A stretch of 64,000 nucleotides of DNA from Moringa oleifera (GCA_021397835.1 JAJFZO010000168.1:3906001-3970000); one strand, 5' to 3'. Positions 38,901-53,204 are shown, counted from the stretch's first letter. Notes: a model not told the origin generated them from the letters alone. Numbers and translations are program-made.

Positions 38901-40159
38901 TCCGCTGTCTGAACGGTCCCCACCTCGAACTGGAACAGAACAAGGGCTTTCACAGGCTTACACCAGGCCTGGCATCAAGAAGGATGTTCCATGGCGGGGC
39001 AATAAATAGTGGGCCATCACAAACAGGACATCTTTAGCCATCACAAGCTCATTTTCTAACAGGGATTACAATGCATGATTTAAATTTTTTTATTAATATT
39101 ATAAATTATTAAAATATTTTTTATAATTTTATTTAAAAAACTCAACAGAAAACTCAAATTAACCGAAAATCTTCAATTCCATGTAAAGAAATATGCCTGT
39201 CCAAGCAATCACAGCATCTAAATGTAAGAAAGACAAAGTTCATAAATTATTGATGCCCAGATTGCAGACATTAAGAACCGTACCTTATGATGGAGTACCA
39301 ACCCACTTGGGTGGGCTGCCTGCTGCATATCTCTGCCCCCAGCGACTCAAACAATCAACTTCACTTCAGGAATAAAGGTTGTTTCCAGCAGTAAGAAATG
39401 TTGCCTATGAAAACAATCAATTACTTGGAGGACTGAAATCTGATCAAACCTTGTACGTGAACTTGAGTCCAGCTAACTTAAAAATCATTTCAGAGCTGTG
39501 CTGGTGAACTTACTTGAGTCCAGCTAACTTAAAAATCATTTCAGAGCTGTACTGGTAGAAATTTCTTTCGGCGCTAATCATAATTTCAGAAGATTCTGAA
39601 CACCCATTGGACCACCAGAAATTTAGGCACAAGTCCATGCCATAGGACAGCTTATTTGCTTTAACCATAACCAAAACTCTATGTCTCACCAATTATTGTG
39701 AGCTTAAATATAAATAATAAGTTAAATATAACTAGTAATAAAACATACTTCCATTCTTCAAGGAGAATCCATTATGCTATGACATTGACCTAGATGGCAG
39801 ATTGATGAGAACATCGTGAATCAGATGTGCACAAAAATATAATATCAAAACAATAATCTAATTATACTGTGTGATGTATTTAACCAGCACCAAGATACAA
39901 TGAATATAGATTTTCAACTCTCACCTTCTGACAATGACGTGATCAAATGTTGTTGGCTACGTCAAAATCTCTCAATAAGTTTCATAATTTATACCTCAAC
40001 AGTACAAAGTTTTTCTTCTTCACATTATATTAGGAAGAATAAGAAGGAAACTAAAACTGGCCAATATAGTTGAAAATATAACATCAAACACTATTCCCAC
40101 AAATATACAACCAACATAAAAGCATTGTACCATTGCAAAACACTAGTTTTATATCTAAG
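38901..40159. other. intergenic DNA between TPK and PDCD5
   Basis: No convincing gene. A 51-bp-period direct repeat lies at 39461-39557. The part near 40159 is probably the PDCD5 3' untranslated region. Confidence 0.4.
39461..39557. repeat. 51-bp-period direct repeat
   Basis: Two units start at 39461 and 39512, both beginning ACTTGAGTCCAGCTAACTTA and running about 45 bp with one visible difference (GTG against GTA). Confidence 0.85.
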
Positions 40160-43100
40160 TTAATCATCATCTTCAAGAACATTCCGACGCCTCTGGATCT
40201 GTAAAGTCAGCAAGAAGAAAACAATGTCAAAAGGTCAAAATCTGGCAAGTAGCACTCAAGACACAGAAAAGCACTGATTACTGATTATAAAGGCTTACTG
40301 TGACTTTTGTCTGTTTAGTGGTTTGGTTATTTATCTGTTCCAGTAAAGATATAAGTCTCTCTTCAGACACCTGCAAACAAAAAGTCACCCAAGCAGCTTC
40401 AATTTCCTCTTTATCAGAATAAGAAGCTGAAATAAATATATCCACTCATGGAAAAATACATTTGCAACTGTGCATTGACAAACAAGATCCACTATACCTT
40501 CTCAACTATCTGACCCATTTGAGCAGCTCTTAGTAAAACATCCTCAACACCTCTTGCTTTCTCAGGTTTCACCAAAGCAATTCGAGCAACTGCACAGAAA
40601 GCAGATCAGTAAAGGAATGCTGAAGCAAAGCAGTAAAGCATGGTGTATGAAACAATGCCATACTCTTAACCCAAATGTAGACATGACAGCAGTAAGTATC
40701 CTGTTTGTCCTAGGCAGGCTGATGCTGTGAGTTTAAAAGAAATTAGCATGTGATTTAAAGGCTTTCTCTTTAACCATATTCTCCATAAAGTATTAACTTT
40801 GACGGACAATTAGATTAGGAAAGGGAAAAATATAAATGTTATATATTTACAATAACCTCAATCATGATAGAAATCAAAATATGTTAAGAAATAAGCTTGC
40901 ACAATGGTATAAGTGACTCCCACTTCAAATGTTACAATAAACCATCAACACTTGGAAAGCTATGACTTGCTTTGTTGACTTCCACCATATCCCATCAGAG
41001 CATTAGTAAATTTTTTTGATCAGACAGATCATTAATGAATTTTTTAAATTCTATCTACTTCTATCAGTCCAATTTCCTCATAGGTGCATTAATGAGAAGC
41101 CATTCCATGTGCAACTTCCTTGAAACAGTTTCTCAGTTGAAGTTTTAAGCTAAAGCAAAAAAAAATATTTGAGAGAAAGATATCCAGCAAAAAGAGAGAA
41201 AGATATCTTTTCCACTATATCTTAAAACCAAAGGTTGGGATTAAACGAACATCTCATTTGTAATTTATTGAAGTAGAAAAACAGTTCGGGTACAACAAAT
41301 TTAAAACCAAAAGATGCCAGACTAGATGATACAAATGTATCTTATAAGAGTTAACGAGAGTGCTATATCAAATTTCATAGTTCAGTAAACTAACCCAAGA
41401 CATGACAAGAAGATTGCTTCAGGAGAATAATAAACCAATAATTATAAAATAGTACAAGATGCAAGCATAAGGAACTTATCAACTTGAAAGGCTAATTCAA
41501 ATATAAACTTACGTCTCTCTCTAGCCTCAGTAGACAAAATCTGACTCAGCATCATTTGCCTGCGCTCTTCTGCGTCCCTACATCAATCATTTTGATTTTG
41601 CAGTTGGAATATTTTATTGAAAAGGAATTCTTATCATGCAAATCTCAGTGACCAACTATATTTAGAAACTAACCTCTTGGCATCTTCCTGAGCTTTCTGC
41701 TGTTCAGAGTTTTGTTGACTACCCTGCTTATTAGTCAACTTTAGTTAGTGTTATAAGCAGAAAACAAGAAACTGATATGAAAAGGAAAGGAAAAAAGAGA
41801 TGCATATAGAGTGACCAGTTACCATGCCATGTTGAGCCATCAGTTCCTGCATCCTTCTTTGCCTAATGGCTTCAAGTTCAGGATCAGCCTATGTGACATT
41901 TGCAATCAAATTTACAAATCAAAAAGATACTCGAGCAAAAAATAACATCAAATAAGATGTTAAACTCATTAAAAGAAAACGCAAAAACGAATATATTCAG
42001 CTTTCTTGTAAAGGGAACAAGGGGAGTATCTCTCTTGTGATATCCCCTCAACCATCACATGTCAAACCCATACAAAATCGGACTACGGGTTACAGGATGC
42101 ATGAGTCACTATCAAGACCCAAAAAGAGAAGGGAATAGAGATGTTATGGGGCAACGAATGGCAAACAATATCGTTAACACTATAACGAATAGCCTACGTT
42201 TTTCCTACTAGTACTGCTACTGGTCTGTTTCAACTTATCATTTCTAGTTTGATGGCATGTCAATTAAACCACATGTCTACAAACATACATACAAAAGAAG
42301 AAAAAAACTCTTAACATTCTTAAAGTTTTAACATAATAAAAAGTGACTTAAAGTTTAAAAGAATAAATGAACTATCACAAACTAATCATTATCATCCAAA
42401 CACAAAAGACTGCAAAACAAATAACTATTCTTAAGTTCATACAGCCACCAAAACCCCTGTAGTATTGAGAACTATGACTGTAAATGCTAATAGTAACATG
42501 AGCCAAGTTTCATACGAACCACCTTTAGAGACATGTTTCTCAAAGAATTATCTTCCAGCAATAGAAGAAGCTAATACCAAACTTATTGCCCAATTATCAT
42601 TTGATTGAATGTTGATAGCAAGGCATGCATGTTAAGGATGTCATTGCGCCAAAAAAGAAGAAGTTAAAAGCAATTCATCCTTGATACAAGTGAGCCCACC
42701 ATGGGGAGGAGCATTAGTGTAACTCTAATGTTAGTGGGCCTTAGTAACTAAGGAATAAAGCAACCAAGCAGCTCTACCAATGGGGGCTCTAGTATAAGAT
42801 GCCCGTTCTAATGATTTATTGGAGTTAAAAACTGGTAAATACGGGAAGCAACTACCCAACAACCACAAACTTCATTGACCCAAAAAAGAAAGAGAATGCC
42901 ACTTAGTTACAAAAAGGATTTCTCCAGCAATTTATCTTGAGAAATTCTTCATAACCCTAGAACATGTTTCAAACCTAAATGGAACATGCAAAACACCAAG
43001 CAAAGTAATTATTATGAATACAGTCTCCTGGAAAATTCCAAGTAACTTTACTTGAATGGGATGGAAAATCACAAGGTGAGTTCAAGTTCTGCTCTTGCAA

Positions 43101-43707
43101 ATTCCATAATTAGAAAGATTTCCTAATTGTTCATCCACACAAATTCAGCCCAGTCACTGCATGGCCATACCACAGCTCATAAATACACAGGTTTTATTTC
43201 TCTAATACCTCGACTTCCATTAGATCTTGTAATTACTTCACCGGAACTATTATACAACACAAAAAAAATATATATATCATCAAATCAACACAAACTTCAG
43301 GCTTAGCATCAGTTAGCCAATCTAACAAAAATGACAATGCCCCTATCCTAAAACTTAATTGCTCACAACTGTCACGATACTCCGATTTCTATAGTCAGCA
43401 GGTAACAGACTCCTCCAAAAAGCCATTAAAAAAAAGAGGGAAAACATCACAAGAAAACAAAGCTAAAAAGTATAAGAACAAACGTGATACAATTTCACTT
43501 AAAAAAAAAAAAAACAGTTCAATGATTCCACCTAAGTCATCTATATACTTCTTAATAAACACATAAAATCAAACAAACAAGAATTAAATCTGCTGCATCT
43601 CAAGCAAAAGCTACTGATATGACACAAGTGAGAGAAACCCTAAAGTGACCATTTGGCTGCTGAGAAATGTCAGCAAGCAAAAGAATGAAGAAAAAGAAGC
43701 TTACCAT
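40160..43707 (-). CDS. PDCD5: PDCD5 / double-stranded DNA-binding family protein
   Basis: Small basic, mostly helical protein conserved from archaea to animals and plants. In animals it is linked to programmed cell death and to chaperonin and acetyltransferase partners; its plant role is less defined. Seven exons: 43705-43707, 41823-41888, 41674-41723, 41513-41577, 40498-40589, 40299-40370 and 40160-40198, giving 128 residues, the usual length. The first coding exon holds only the ATG, directly followed by GTAAGC. The frame then reads ADPELEAIRQRRMQELMAQH, QMMLSQILSTEARER, LARIALVKPEKARGVEDVLL, RAAQMGQIVEKVSEERLISL and a C-terminal IQRRRNVLEDDD, all family hallmarks. All introns found have GT-AG ends. 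The gene is divergent from the next one, 3.3 kb away. Confidence 0.95.
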
Positions 43708-43859
43708 TGATCTAGCGCCCGAGATCGAGACTTCCTCCTCCTCCAAAGAGCAAAAGGCCTTTCTCACGGGAGAGAACCAGTGCTTCCAAGGCCTAGCGTC
43801 TGCAAAACGCGATACTCAAAGAACCTTTTGCAGGTGGCAGGGGCGCACCAGCTGGTGGG

Positions 43860-46800
43860 ACCCAATTAATTTAATTACTTTTTTTCTTTTACTAATTATT
43901 TTAATATTCAAGGCTGTCAATAATTACTTTTCAAAAATAAATTGTATAACTATTATAATTTAAAATTTCATTGGAAATTCTTTACAAAGTTAATAAAATT
44001 AAAATTAAAATTATATGTTGAACAATAATATCAACGAGACATTAGTTGCTGTATTAATGATTTCACTTAATTATCATACATTTCTAAATTTTTAATTTTA
44101 AAATTATGAAATTAACAATAAATTAGCTTTGCATGTGTTGCTAATTTTTGTAGAAAAATAAATTATATTCTCTTTTTAATTCTAAAGTTATAAAAACATA
44201 TTTTTAATACTAAAAAATTATAACTAATTATAAGTTTTATATTGCACGTGATTTAGATAGTGGAATTTGTTTTTCATTTATTAGGCTTACCATTGAAAAT
44301 ATCATATTAATATTAATTTATCAACTTTAATATTTTAATATCTTTGCAATTAAAAATAATTTATATTGAAATTATTTTGTATGCTTTTCCATCTTTTTGT
44401 AAATTTGTATTTAAAAATACATTTTATAATTTTAAAATAATATATTAAATAAATTTATTTTCATCATTAATTTTATGAGAAATAAAATAAAAATTTCAAT
44501 GAAAGTTAACATTAATAATGAGCTAAATTAAATTACTTTAATTTTAAAATTAAAATTCAGGCTTAATTAATAAAAAAATTATTAAATTTTTTAAATAAAA
44601 AAGTTAATGTGGTTTGAAAAATATGTAACTCATTTTTCACTAAGAAAGTTTACCCTTAAGATCACATAAAATATATTTTCACAAGTGGTTTTTTATTATT
44701 TATGTGAAGTACGTATTTAATAAATCAATGGATTTAATAGATTTCATGTGAATTAATTTAATTAATAATTTTATAATACTTAAAAAGATAATATAAATAA
44801 AAAGATTAAAATGTAACAAGCAAAAATAGTAAAATTAAATTAGAAAAAGATAAATTATGAACTTCACACTTTTGAATATTCAATATTTAATAAATTTAAT
44901 ACATTTTTTATATGCAATATTATGATCAATAAAAGAATAATATGTGTTTTTATTTAATTACAAGATAAATTTAATATGCAAAGTAAATAATATTAATAAA
45001 TATTTAAAAATTATAAATATCTACTATAAGAGGATTAAATGAAATTAAATTAAGTTTTATATAATGAATTAAATTATAAAAAATATTATATAAGTTTAAA
45101 TTAAAAAATAAAGATACAACTTAGATATTGTCTTATTTTTTTTCAATGTGAGTAAACTAAAAAATCAAGTTAAAAAATTTTAAAATTGAGAATTTTCAAT
45201 TTGGAGATCTTATATATTCAATTTTGATTTGATTTATTTAAATGTACAAAAAAATATTTTAAAGTATCATAATAATAAAATCTTGAAATTTTTTGTAAGT
45301 AAAAATATTTTTTAAAATTTTAAAATATTAAAAATAAATTTCAAATAAAATGTAAAATTTATTTGAGTTATTTTTTAAATATTTAACAAAAATATTTTTA
45401 ATTTTTAATTTTTTTAATTAAGGCATAATTTGATCCAAATTAATAATTTAGGATTGAACTTGTGACTTTTAAATATTAAAATTTATTTAATAAAATATTA
45501 TATAGTTTAAAATTTAATATAATCTTTATATAAAAATATTTTTAAAAATAATTTTATAATATTTATTTAATATGTTAAATTAATTTTAATAAATTAATAA
45601 AAAATAATTTCATAAATTAAGTTAAAACTCATTGAAATCCAATAATACAATGAATGATAGGTAGATTGTGAACTTTCCTGATGATATTTAAGGAAAGGAA
45701 AAACCTTAAATGGCGGAGGACGAAAAGACCAGGCAGGTGAAAAATGTAAATTTATCAATATCAAAAACTTATATATTTTTATATATTTACATATTTGATC
45801 ATATATCTTGCCATTTTTATATTCTCGCTCTTGATCACTTTAGTGTCATGTTCGACAACGAGTACGATCACATTAACTCCGTTTGAAAATTTGTGGTTAG
45901 TTTTTTAAATTAACGAATTGGATTGAGTTTATTTATTTTTAAAATATATATTTTATATTTTATTATGAACTTAATTATTAAGTGAATTATTTTTGAATAT
46001 TAAATTAGCTTTATATGAATTATTTTGGATTTTAAATGAATTTTATGAGAATTATTTTTAGGTTGTAAATAAATTTTATTTGATTTTACATAAATTATAT
46101 ATATATATATCCATGCAAACCTAATAAATATATGGCATGAACGTTATATAAATTATATTATATTTTATATATATAAGTGAATATTTTATAAATTATATTA
46201 TTTTGTTAATTTTAAAATAACAAATATAAAAAATTATTTAAATATAATATTAATAAATAATTATATTTAATTAAATAAATATAATTATTAAAAATTAATG
46301 CATCATTACAAGATAAGTATTTTTTAATTAAGTTGCACTTACTTATTTGTTAATGATATATATATTTTTAATTTTATTATCTAAATAAATATATTTTTAA
46401 ATTAATAAAATTATATTTATTTTATATATTTTAATCTTTAAAATGGTTAGTATCGTCAAATTCAATTTAATATTTATTGATATTTGTTACTATAATCTCT
46501 TTCAATTTTGCATTATCTTACAATTTTTTTTTGTTAAATCTCAATTCTTCAAACATATAAGGATTTCAATTGTAAAAAATCTTAACTTAATTACATCTAT
46601 TAAAATAAAACTTGTTAATAATGTAACTGCGAAGATCAATTTATTTATTATTTTAATAAGTTGATTTAAGTATGATTTATTTATTTATTTAAATAATTTG
46701 ATCAAATATAATTTAATAAAAGTTTATTTTAATTTAATAAATTAATTTAAATATATTTTGATTATAATTAATAATTTAATTTATTTTTAAAAATAAACAA

Positions 46801-46860
46801 TTTAAATTTATTTTTATTAATAAATAAATCAGATTAAAATTTAACAAGTCGAACTGTAAA
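43860..46860. other. AT-rich intergenic block between divergent genes
   Basis: About 3 kb, nearly all A/T, separating the divergent PDCD5 and pterin dehydratase genes. A copy of the dispersed AT-rich motif is clear at about 45345-45450. No gene is supported. Confidence 0.45.
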
Positions 46861-46864
46861 CAAG

Positions 46865-46983
46865 TCCGGCACGTGAGCCGTGGGCTAAATGACGTAGCTG
46901 ATCGCTGTGCTCTTCCTTGTCTCGAGTGTGACTTCCTAGCGGATATTAGCTATTTTGCGAGCCAAGCCACCGAAGAAGTTTCA
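46865..46983 (+). promoter_or_regulatory. 5' leader/promoter of the pterin dehydratase gene
   Basis: The composition changes abruptly from AT-rich to balanced at about 46850. CACGTG (G-box core) within GGCACGTGAGCC and TGACG (bZIP core) lie 90-120 bp before the start codon. The exact transcription start cannot be seen. Confidence 0.4.
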
Positions 46984-49900
46984 ATGAGTCGCCTATTACG
47001 ATCTCCTCTGATTTATCTCTCTAAGTCTCAGGTAGCAGAGTCTCTCTAGTTGTGTACTTATTTACCTGCGTGTGCGAGTTAGCCTGTGGTGATAGTTTCC
47101 TTTTATAAAATTTTCAGGTGGCAGTGACAGTCGCAGTAGCATCATCATCTTATAGACCGTTCGGAGCTCATGGATGGTGCTTCCCTGCTAAACCCCTTTA
47201 ATTTTTCTTCTTTATTTGTTGGATTTCAAAGCAATTGAATTTTACTCTTTGTAGAAACCAGGAAGAACAAGTTATAGACGGCTTTTAATTTGTCTTCAGG
47301 TCCTAAGCCTTACGATACATGTTGTTATTGAGTGTATATATGCATATTTGGGTTTGAATTTTGTGTTTTTGTTGTCAAATTTTTTGCTAGGAATTTAAGA
47401 AAAGAAGGTGGAGGAATTTGTGTGGTATCTGGTTTTGATATTTTGTTGGGATTTTGCTCGATGGTTGTTATGTGATAGATGTTTGTCTTTATAGCTAAAT
47501 GATGTCTCTGTAATTATAATTAGTGTTTGTAGAATGATTTTCACTGAAGCCGGTGTTGGTTGTTGAGTGTTTGAAACCTATAGGAAATGGAGTAGAACAT
47601 TGGTATCTTAGCTGTGAAACATGAGCATTTCGAGTTTCATGAATTGACTTTTGATTGAACTGAAATCTTCATTCATTCTTTTCTAACATACTATCAAACT
47701 CATATGACTTGTGAGTTAGATCAATGAATGGGTCACTGAGATAGCCAGTCCATTGGGGAAGCAAGCTTGAGATTTGTAGGGTAGAAACATGGTTGGTTTT
47801 TTATGGTCTATTGAAGCAAAGAGCTTGTCATTTTGATACTGACATAGTAAATTTATTTTTTCAGCAATTGTTTTTATCTTATTTGCCTTATAAATCATAT
47901 ATCCATGGATATGCATAAAGTTCAATGATAATCTTCATATAGATCGTGCTTTCCAGTCATATTACTGCTTTTTCTTCTTTGCTTTTGTCCTCTTTTTTTT
48001 TCTTTGTAAACTCGATCAGTTTATGTTGGTTAACTCATGCAATAATCTTGACTTGGGATCAAGTTCTCTGCTCTTACAATGCGATCTTATCTGCTTTAGT
48101 AAGATCGTTTTTCTTTTTCATCTGCAATTCATTTATTTTCTTCTAATGTTTGTAAAGAATGTTTGTTTTTATAGCTTTCCCCACCCTTTAAAGAAAATTT
48201 TATTTGTGTGAAGATGAGTATATTTGTATTTACATACAGCTTCTGTACTCGGGTATCTGAGGTACTTCATGGTCATGTGGGACTGTCATCAAATAGGAAC
48301 TCACTTTATGGATTTAGAACCTATTGCACTGAAAAAGGTGTGTGTTAACCTCTGACCAGCTTATGATGTGACAATTAAATAACATGGTGTCTTTTAGAAT
48401 TAGTCCATAGCCAAGATTTGGTTTCACTGGCAGGACATAACATTTTACTCACACAATACATGCTTAATTTTACTTTTAATTGTTGTAAAACAGAGATGAG
48501 AAAGTAGTATGGGGTGTTATCTTGTACAATATCTGGTGTATTTCTGAACTACTCAGAATGTGGAAACATGTAATTGATTTAGCATGTCATGCATGAGATA
48601 TAGTCAAAAGAAGACAGGCACGTGATCTAGTATGCTAAATATTTCTTCCTTTGGCTTCTCTACCTTTATGGTTGAATTCCTCCTCTGTGTCATTGACAAA
48701 GGAATTGAAAAATTAGTATAACTGATGCTTTATGCTAGTGTCTTTTTGTCCAGTATTGAGTATAAGGCCTGTTGCCGAGCCTAAATTACTCATTTCTTAA
48801 ATATTATTAGATTATGAAAGGGGATTATTTACTTTAAATTGGCAGAGTGAAAGTTATGGAATTTGTAAAAACTTCCTGATGCTGAGTAAGCCGTAAATTC
48901 TTTGCTTTAGTTGCCCATCCATATATCGGCAAGTCCAGGACTTCTCTTAGGTTAACAGAACACTATGGCTTTAGATACTCAAAAGCACAATTGTTCATCT
49001 TATATAAAGATCTTCTACCAATGACATTAACTGCTTTATGGAGGCAGCCTTCCAAATTAAGGAAATTAAATTTGTTGCAAATATTGGTTCATGTTTGGTA
49101 ATGAACCCTTTGTCCTTTACAAGACCTACTTTTAGGTTATATCTGTACTAGGTGCAGGTCAACAACTTGTGACGTTAATAATGTGCAGTAACCTCTTCAT
49201 TTCCCATAGATTTGGAAATGAGCAATTGTCCTTGTCTCATATGGTTTCTCTGCGTGTGTTAGATTTGTCGATCAAGAAGTGTGTGCCATGCAATTCAAAG
49301 GATATGAGACCGATGACGGAAGCAAGCGCAAATGAACTAATCTCAAAGGTTTGTATTTGGGTTTGTCTGAACTTTTCCCTTATGCAGACTGGTATCTCTT
49401 ACCTGGATCCCTTCAGATTCCTGGGTGGCATTTGATGAATGAAGGTGGTACGTTAAAGCTTCATCAGTCATGGAAAGTAAAGAGTTTTACTAAAGGATTG
49501 GACTTTTTTAAGCTTGTCGCAGATGTTGCTGAAGCAGAAGGTAATTTGCATACTTCTTGTGACTTGCTTTATTCTCTGGTCCATAATAGTGAAGTACGTT
49601 ATATAATTACTCGAATTTTTATGATATCAATTAGAAACCATGAACATCTATTACAAGATGAGTGACATCGTTGTGGCACGTGCAGGTCATCACCCAGATC
49701 TGCATCTAGTTGGATGGAACAATGTGAAAATTGAGATATGTACGCATGCTGTGGGTAAGAATGTTTTGCCTTCTTTAAAGTTATTTCCGATTTTCAGCCT
49801 CGTAATGTACCCTGATAAGGGCTGTCATTACATAAATTAAAAAAGGACATTACTTGTATTTCCTTCATGACAGGTTTATTTCATTTTTTGGATTGAACTC

Positions 49901-50459
49901 TGGTGACGCATTTGCACTGAATTGAGAAGTCAAATGACTTAAGATTTTTGGTTGAAGAATGAAACAATCCTATCTTTTGGTAGAAGCAGAAGCCTGTACT
50001 ATCAGTACCATGATTTTGAAATTATTGTATCAATCAGAATGCATTTGAATATAATATTGGTCATCTGACCTTATCTGGCTTTGTGGTGCCCGCCCGTCTT
50101 TATGCTATCAGTAGTATGTTACTTTTTATTTTTTTCCCGCTTTTGCTAAGAGAACTTGAATTTCAACACAAATAGTTGTTTGAGCTCTGGAATTAGCCTT
50201 AACTCTAGGCCTTGAAAACCTGAGCAAGAACTTTTGCCTGGTCTATCAAATAGGCACCAGGGAATCTTTCTGGAGAATATCATGAATCATTCTTTTAAAA
50301 GTTGCTGCTATACATTTGTGCTTCTCTTCATAAAAGATGCATTCCTTACCATGATCTCTATACCTGACAGGCGGACTGACTGAAAATGACTTCATTCTAG
50401 CGGCTAAAATCAATCAGCTTGACCTGCACCATCTACTGAGGAAGAAGACTGCCAACTGA
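46984..50459 (+). CDS. PCD: pterin-4a-carbinolamine dehydratase, mitochondrial type
   Basis: The enzyme dehydrates 4a-hydroxytetrahydrobiopterin (pterin-4a-carbinolamine) and, in plants, helps recycle oxidised folates/pterins or supports molybdenum-cofactor enzymes. Seven exons: 46984-47031, 47118-47176, 48240-48337, 49263-49348, 49417-49540, 49686-49754 and 50371-50459, giving 190 residues. The first ~65 residues are Ser/Arg/Tyr-rich with few acids (MSRLLRSPLIYLSKSQ), fitting a mitochondrial targeting peptide. The catalytic core follows: MTEASANELISKIPGWHL, SWKVKSFTKGLDFFKLVADV, AEAEGHHPDLHLVGWNNVKI (His pair of the active site) and THAVGGLTENDFILAAKI. It resembles Arabidopsis At1g29810, as I recall. 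All introns are GT-AG. It is the only gene here on the plus strand. Confidence 0.94.
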
Positions 50460-53204
50460 CAGGGCAATCTAAATTTTGCTAGCTACGTAGATATTGTGAA
50501 GGAACTCCATCTGTGTGGAATAAAAGAAATGCATCTCTTGTCAACTTGTTGAGAACAGAGACTTTTAGGTGGGATTAGTATCTTATGTTGCTTAAGATGG
50601 GATCATGAAAACAGTTTTACTTATATTCAATGTTGAGGTGTTTCCAAGGACTTTTCCTTGAATGGCATGGCAGCTGTTGCAATCACATGCTTGTTGCAAA
50701 GTTTTACTTTCTACACTGCTTCCTTCTCCCTATATTCAGGATGTACAACTCAAAACTGAACATCTAGTGGCCGCACTGGATGTGTCCAAAATGGTGCCCC
50801 TATGGTCTTTGCTGTCATGTTGTTGCATAGGCTGACATAGACAACCAATAAACTTGTGTAGTTATAACATGTAGGACTGCCTTATTTAGAAACTCTTGGA
50901 GGATTGAATGGTTCATAGGTTTTCCTGGATGGAGGCCTCAGAAAACCCATGAGCTATTGTTAAAAACAAAGTGGACTGTTGTGGCATTTGTGTTGGACCA
51001 GTGCCTTACCTTAAGCATACTACCCAGTTATTGTAATAGTGCAAAGGTTTCTTAAAGACAAGTAAATGGACCTGTCTATACCTCTGTTTTGTCAACTAGG
51101 GCAAAAAAGTTGCTCCATGCAGCCACCTGTCTGACAAGATGAACTTGGCTGATCTACTTTTCCCCTCCTCACTAAGTTTCCAGTTTCCATTCATTCTTAT
51201 CAAGCAAAGAATGGATACTGTTTATCTCCTTCAACTTTTCATCAATGCACAGCATGCACACAAGACTAACTTTAACAAAAATTTTCTTTTCAAAGATTTG
51301 CCAGCTGAGAAACTATGATTCTTTACGATCATTTATTTATAAATAATAAAATGGAATAAGTTACTCTAACGAGCAGTTGAAAAAAAACTAATAAAATCCA
51401 TTCACCATGTCCACTGTCCCCCAGAACTTCGCCTGATTCGACACTGCCCCTTGCTCCTATTAATATTCTTTTTCATCTTTACAATCTTTACAACATGAAC
51501 AGCCTTGTATAATTTTGTCCTCCATAGTCAGAAATCATGCAGCCAAGGGATCCATCTTCTGCAAGGGAGGTACAGTGCTGCAGAGTGTTAACAATAATCA
51601 AAGCAGTAGAAATCTGACATTGATACCTGAAACCAAGAGGGATACACACCACTTATGATCTAGCTAGGAAGCAAATAGATAGTCTAAGTTTCGTAGCCAT
51701 AGTGGGTATTCATAAACCAGTCAAATTTGTGGCATGAGCCAGAGAACTCATCTTTCAAAGGAAAATAACTCTATAGTAAAATGATCTTCTGGCATGCGCC
51801 TCAAATGAATTTAAATTTAAAATTTTGTAGACATAAATGAAAAGACCAATATAGAAACGATCCTATCAATAGTCCAAAGCATTTATCAGAAATTCATACA
51901 GATCCTTATATATATATCAGAGAAATTCATACAGATCCATAAATGTATTTGTTCTCAAATGTCAACAACCACCAATGCAGCAGAAAAATCACAAATATAA
52001 AGCTCCAGCAGAATTAGCCAAAATATATAACCATATATTTGCGTTCTTCAGCTAATAACATTCTTTTGCTTCAAGGCATGCACACACATTCAAGAACTCC
52101 AAAATGATTTACCCCATCATCAAAGCCAATCAGATCAGTTGCACAGCACTGTGCTCCAAATGTTCTAGTTACGGTTATTATGAAGTGCTTTTTCAAATTC
52201 TTTACTCTGATCGCAATGCAACATTTTTTTTTTCAAATAAGGAGTGCAATTAGATCGTCATTTTTTTTTTTACTGGATATGAAATGTGTCTCTACTTTCC
52301 GTAATGGAAGTTTGGCAAATTAGAAAATTTTCAGTCAAGTTTAATTCCAAGAGGGTGAAACAGGCAATCGATATGATCTGTTGAGGAAAAAGAATTCTTT
52401 AAGGGGATGTTTGTGAACCACACATAATTTCGAATTGTGCAGAAGCTAAAACACTGGTGACTTGAGGGGGGGGGGGTAAAAACCAGTTAGAACAGTAGCA
52501 AAACAGTGCAAATCAGGGCAATGCATAAAAGATTGGTGGAAATAGGACTATGATATTAAAAGATAGTTTCTGGGTACTTATTTTGTCAATAAGGAGAATT
52601 TGATAGATTTCAATAGAAATTATAATCGCTGAAGACTAATTATACTAGTAAAAGTTTGTGCTCCTTTGGTGCTACATAAATAAAAAATACATATACATAT
52701 TGTTCCTAATTAAAACAAATAAATTTAAGCTATTTTTTATTCTTAAGTTATTACACCCAAAGGCATGAATCACCAACATGAAGATTATCTAATTTTTGTC
52801 AATAAAATAAACGCTTTTAGCAAATCAGAAGTTTAATCCCAATGGGAGGATGCTTGGACTAAAATCAGATATCAAATTCAGTGTTTGGCCCAAAACATCC
52901 AGCAGGACATATCCTCTAGGTAAAGCTATATGGTTCATTCAATTGGCTAAACTCAGTTTCAGATATTCCTCAAGAATACTACTAGACTCACTTGCCAATT
53001 CCAAATCGTAAACCCATTTTCAGCCCGGAGCACACAGCTGGGTTGATTGCAGATACAGAAGCAAAATGACTAAGTTGGGATTTCTATTTGGTATTTAAAA
53101 AAATTAAAAAAAAACTCTATAAATAGCATATGGCAATAACCCAAAAAGGAAAACAAAAGGAAAGCCATAAAAACAAACCAATCAAGTTACCTTATATTCT
53201 ATGA
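50460..53204. other. intergenic DNA between PCD and the methyltransferase gene
   Basis: The first few hundred bases are probably PCD 3' untranslated sequence. A run of ten guanines occurs at about 52467-52476. The genes at both ends converge here. No further coding frame or RNA gene is recognised. Confidence 0.4.

Noticed and set aside
33237..39557. Short direct repeats as a CRISPR array
   Set aside because: Each is only a pair of adjacent units without regular spacers, in a plant nuclear context. They are simple tandem duplications.
49169..49435. A separate small plus-strand gene
   Set aside because: It is read-through of exon 4 of the pterin dehydratase gene into its introns; joining exons explains the region.
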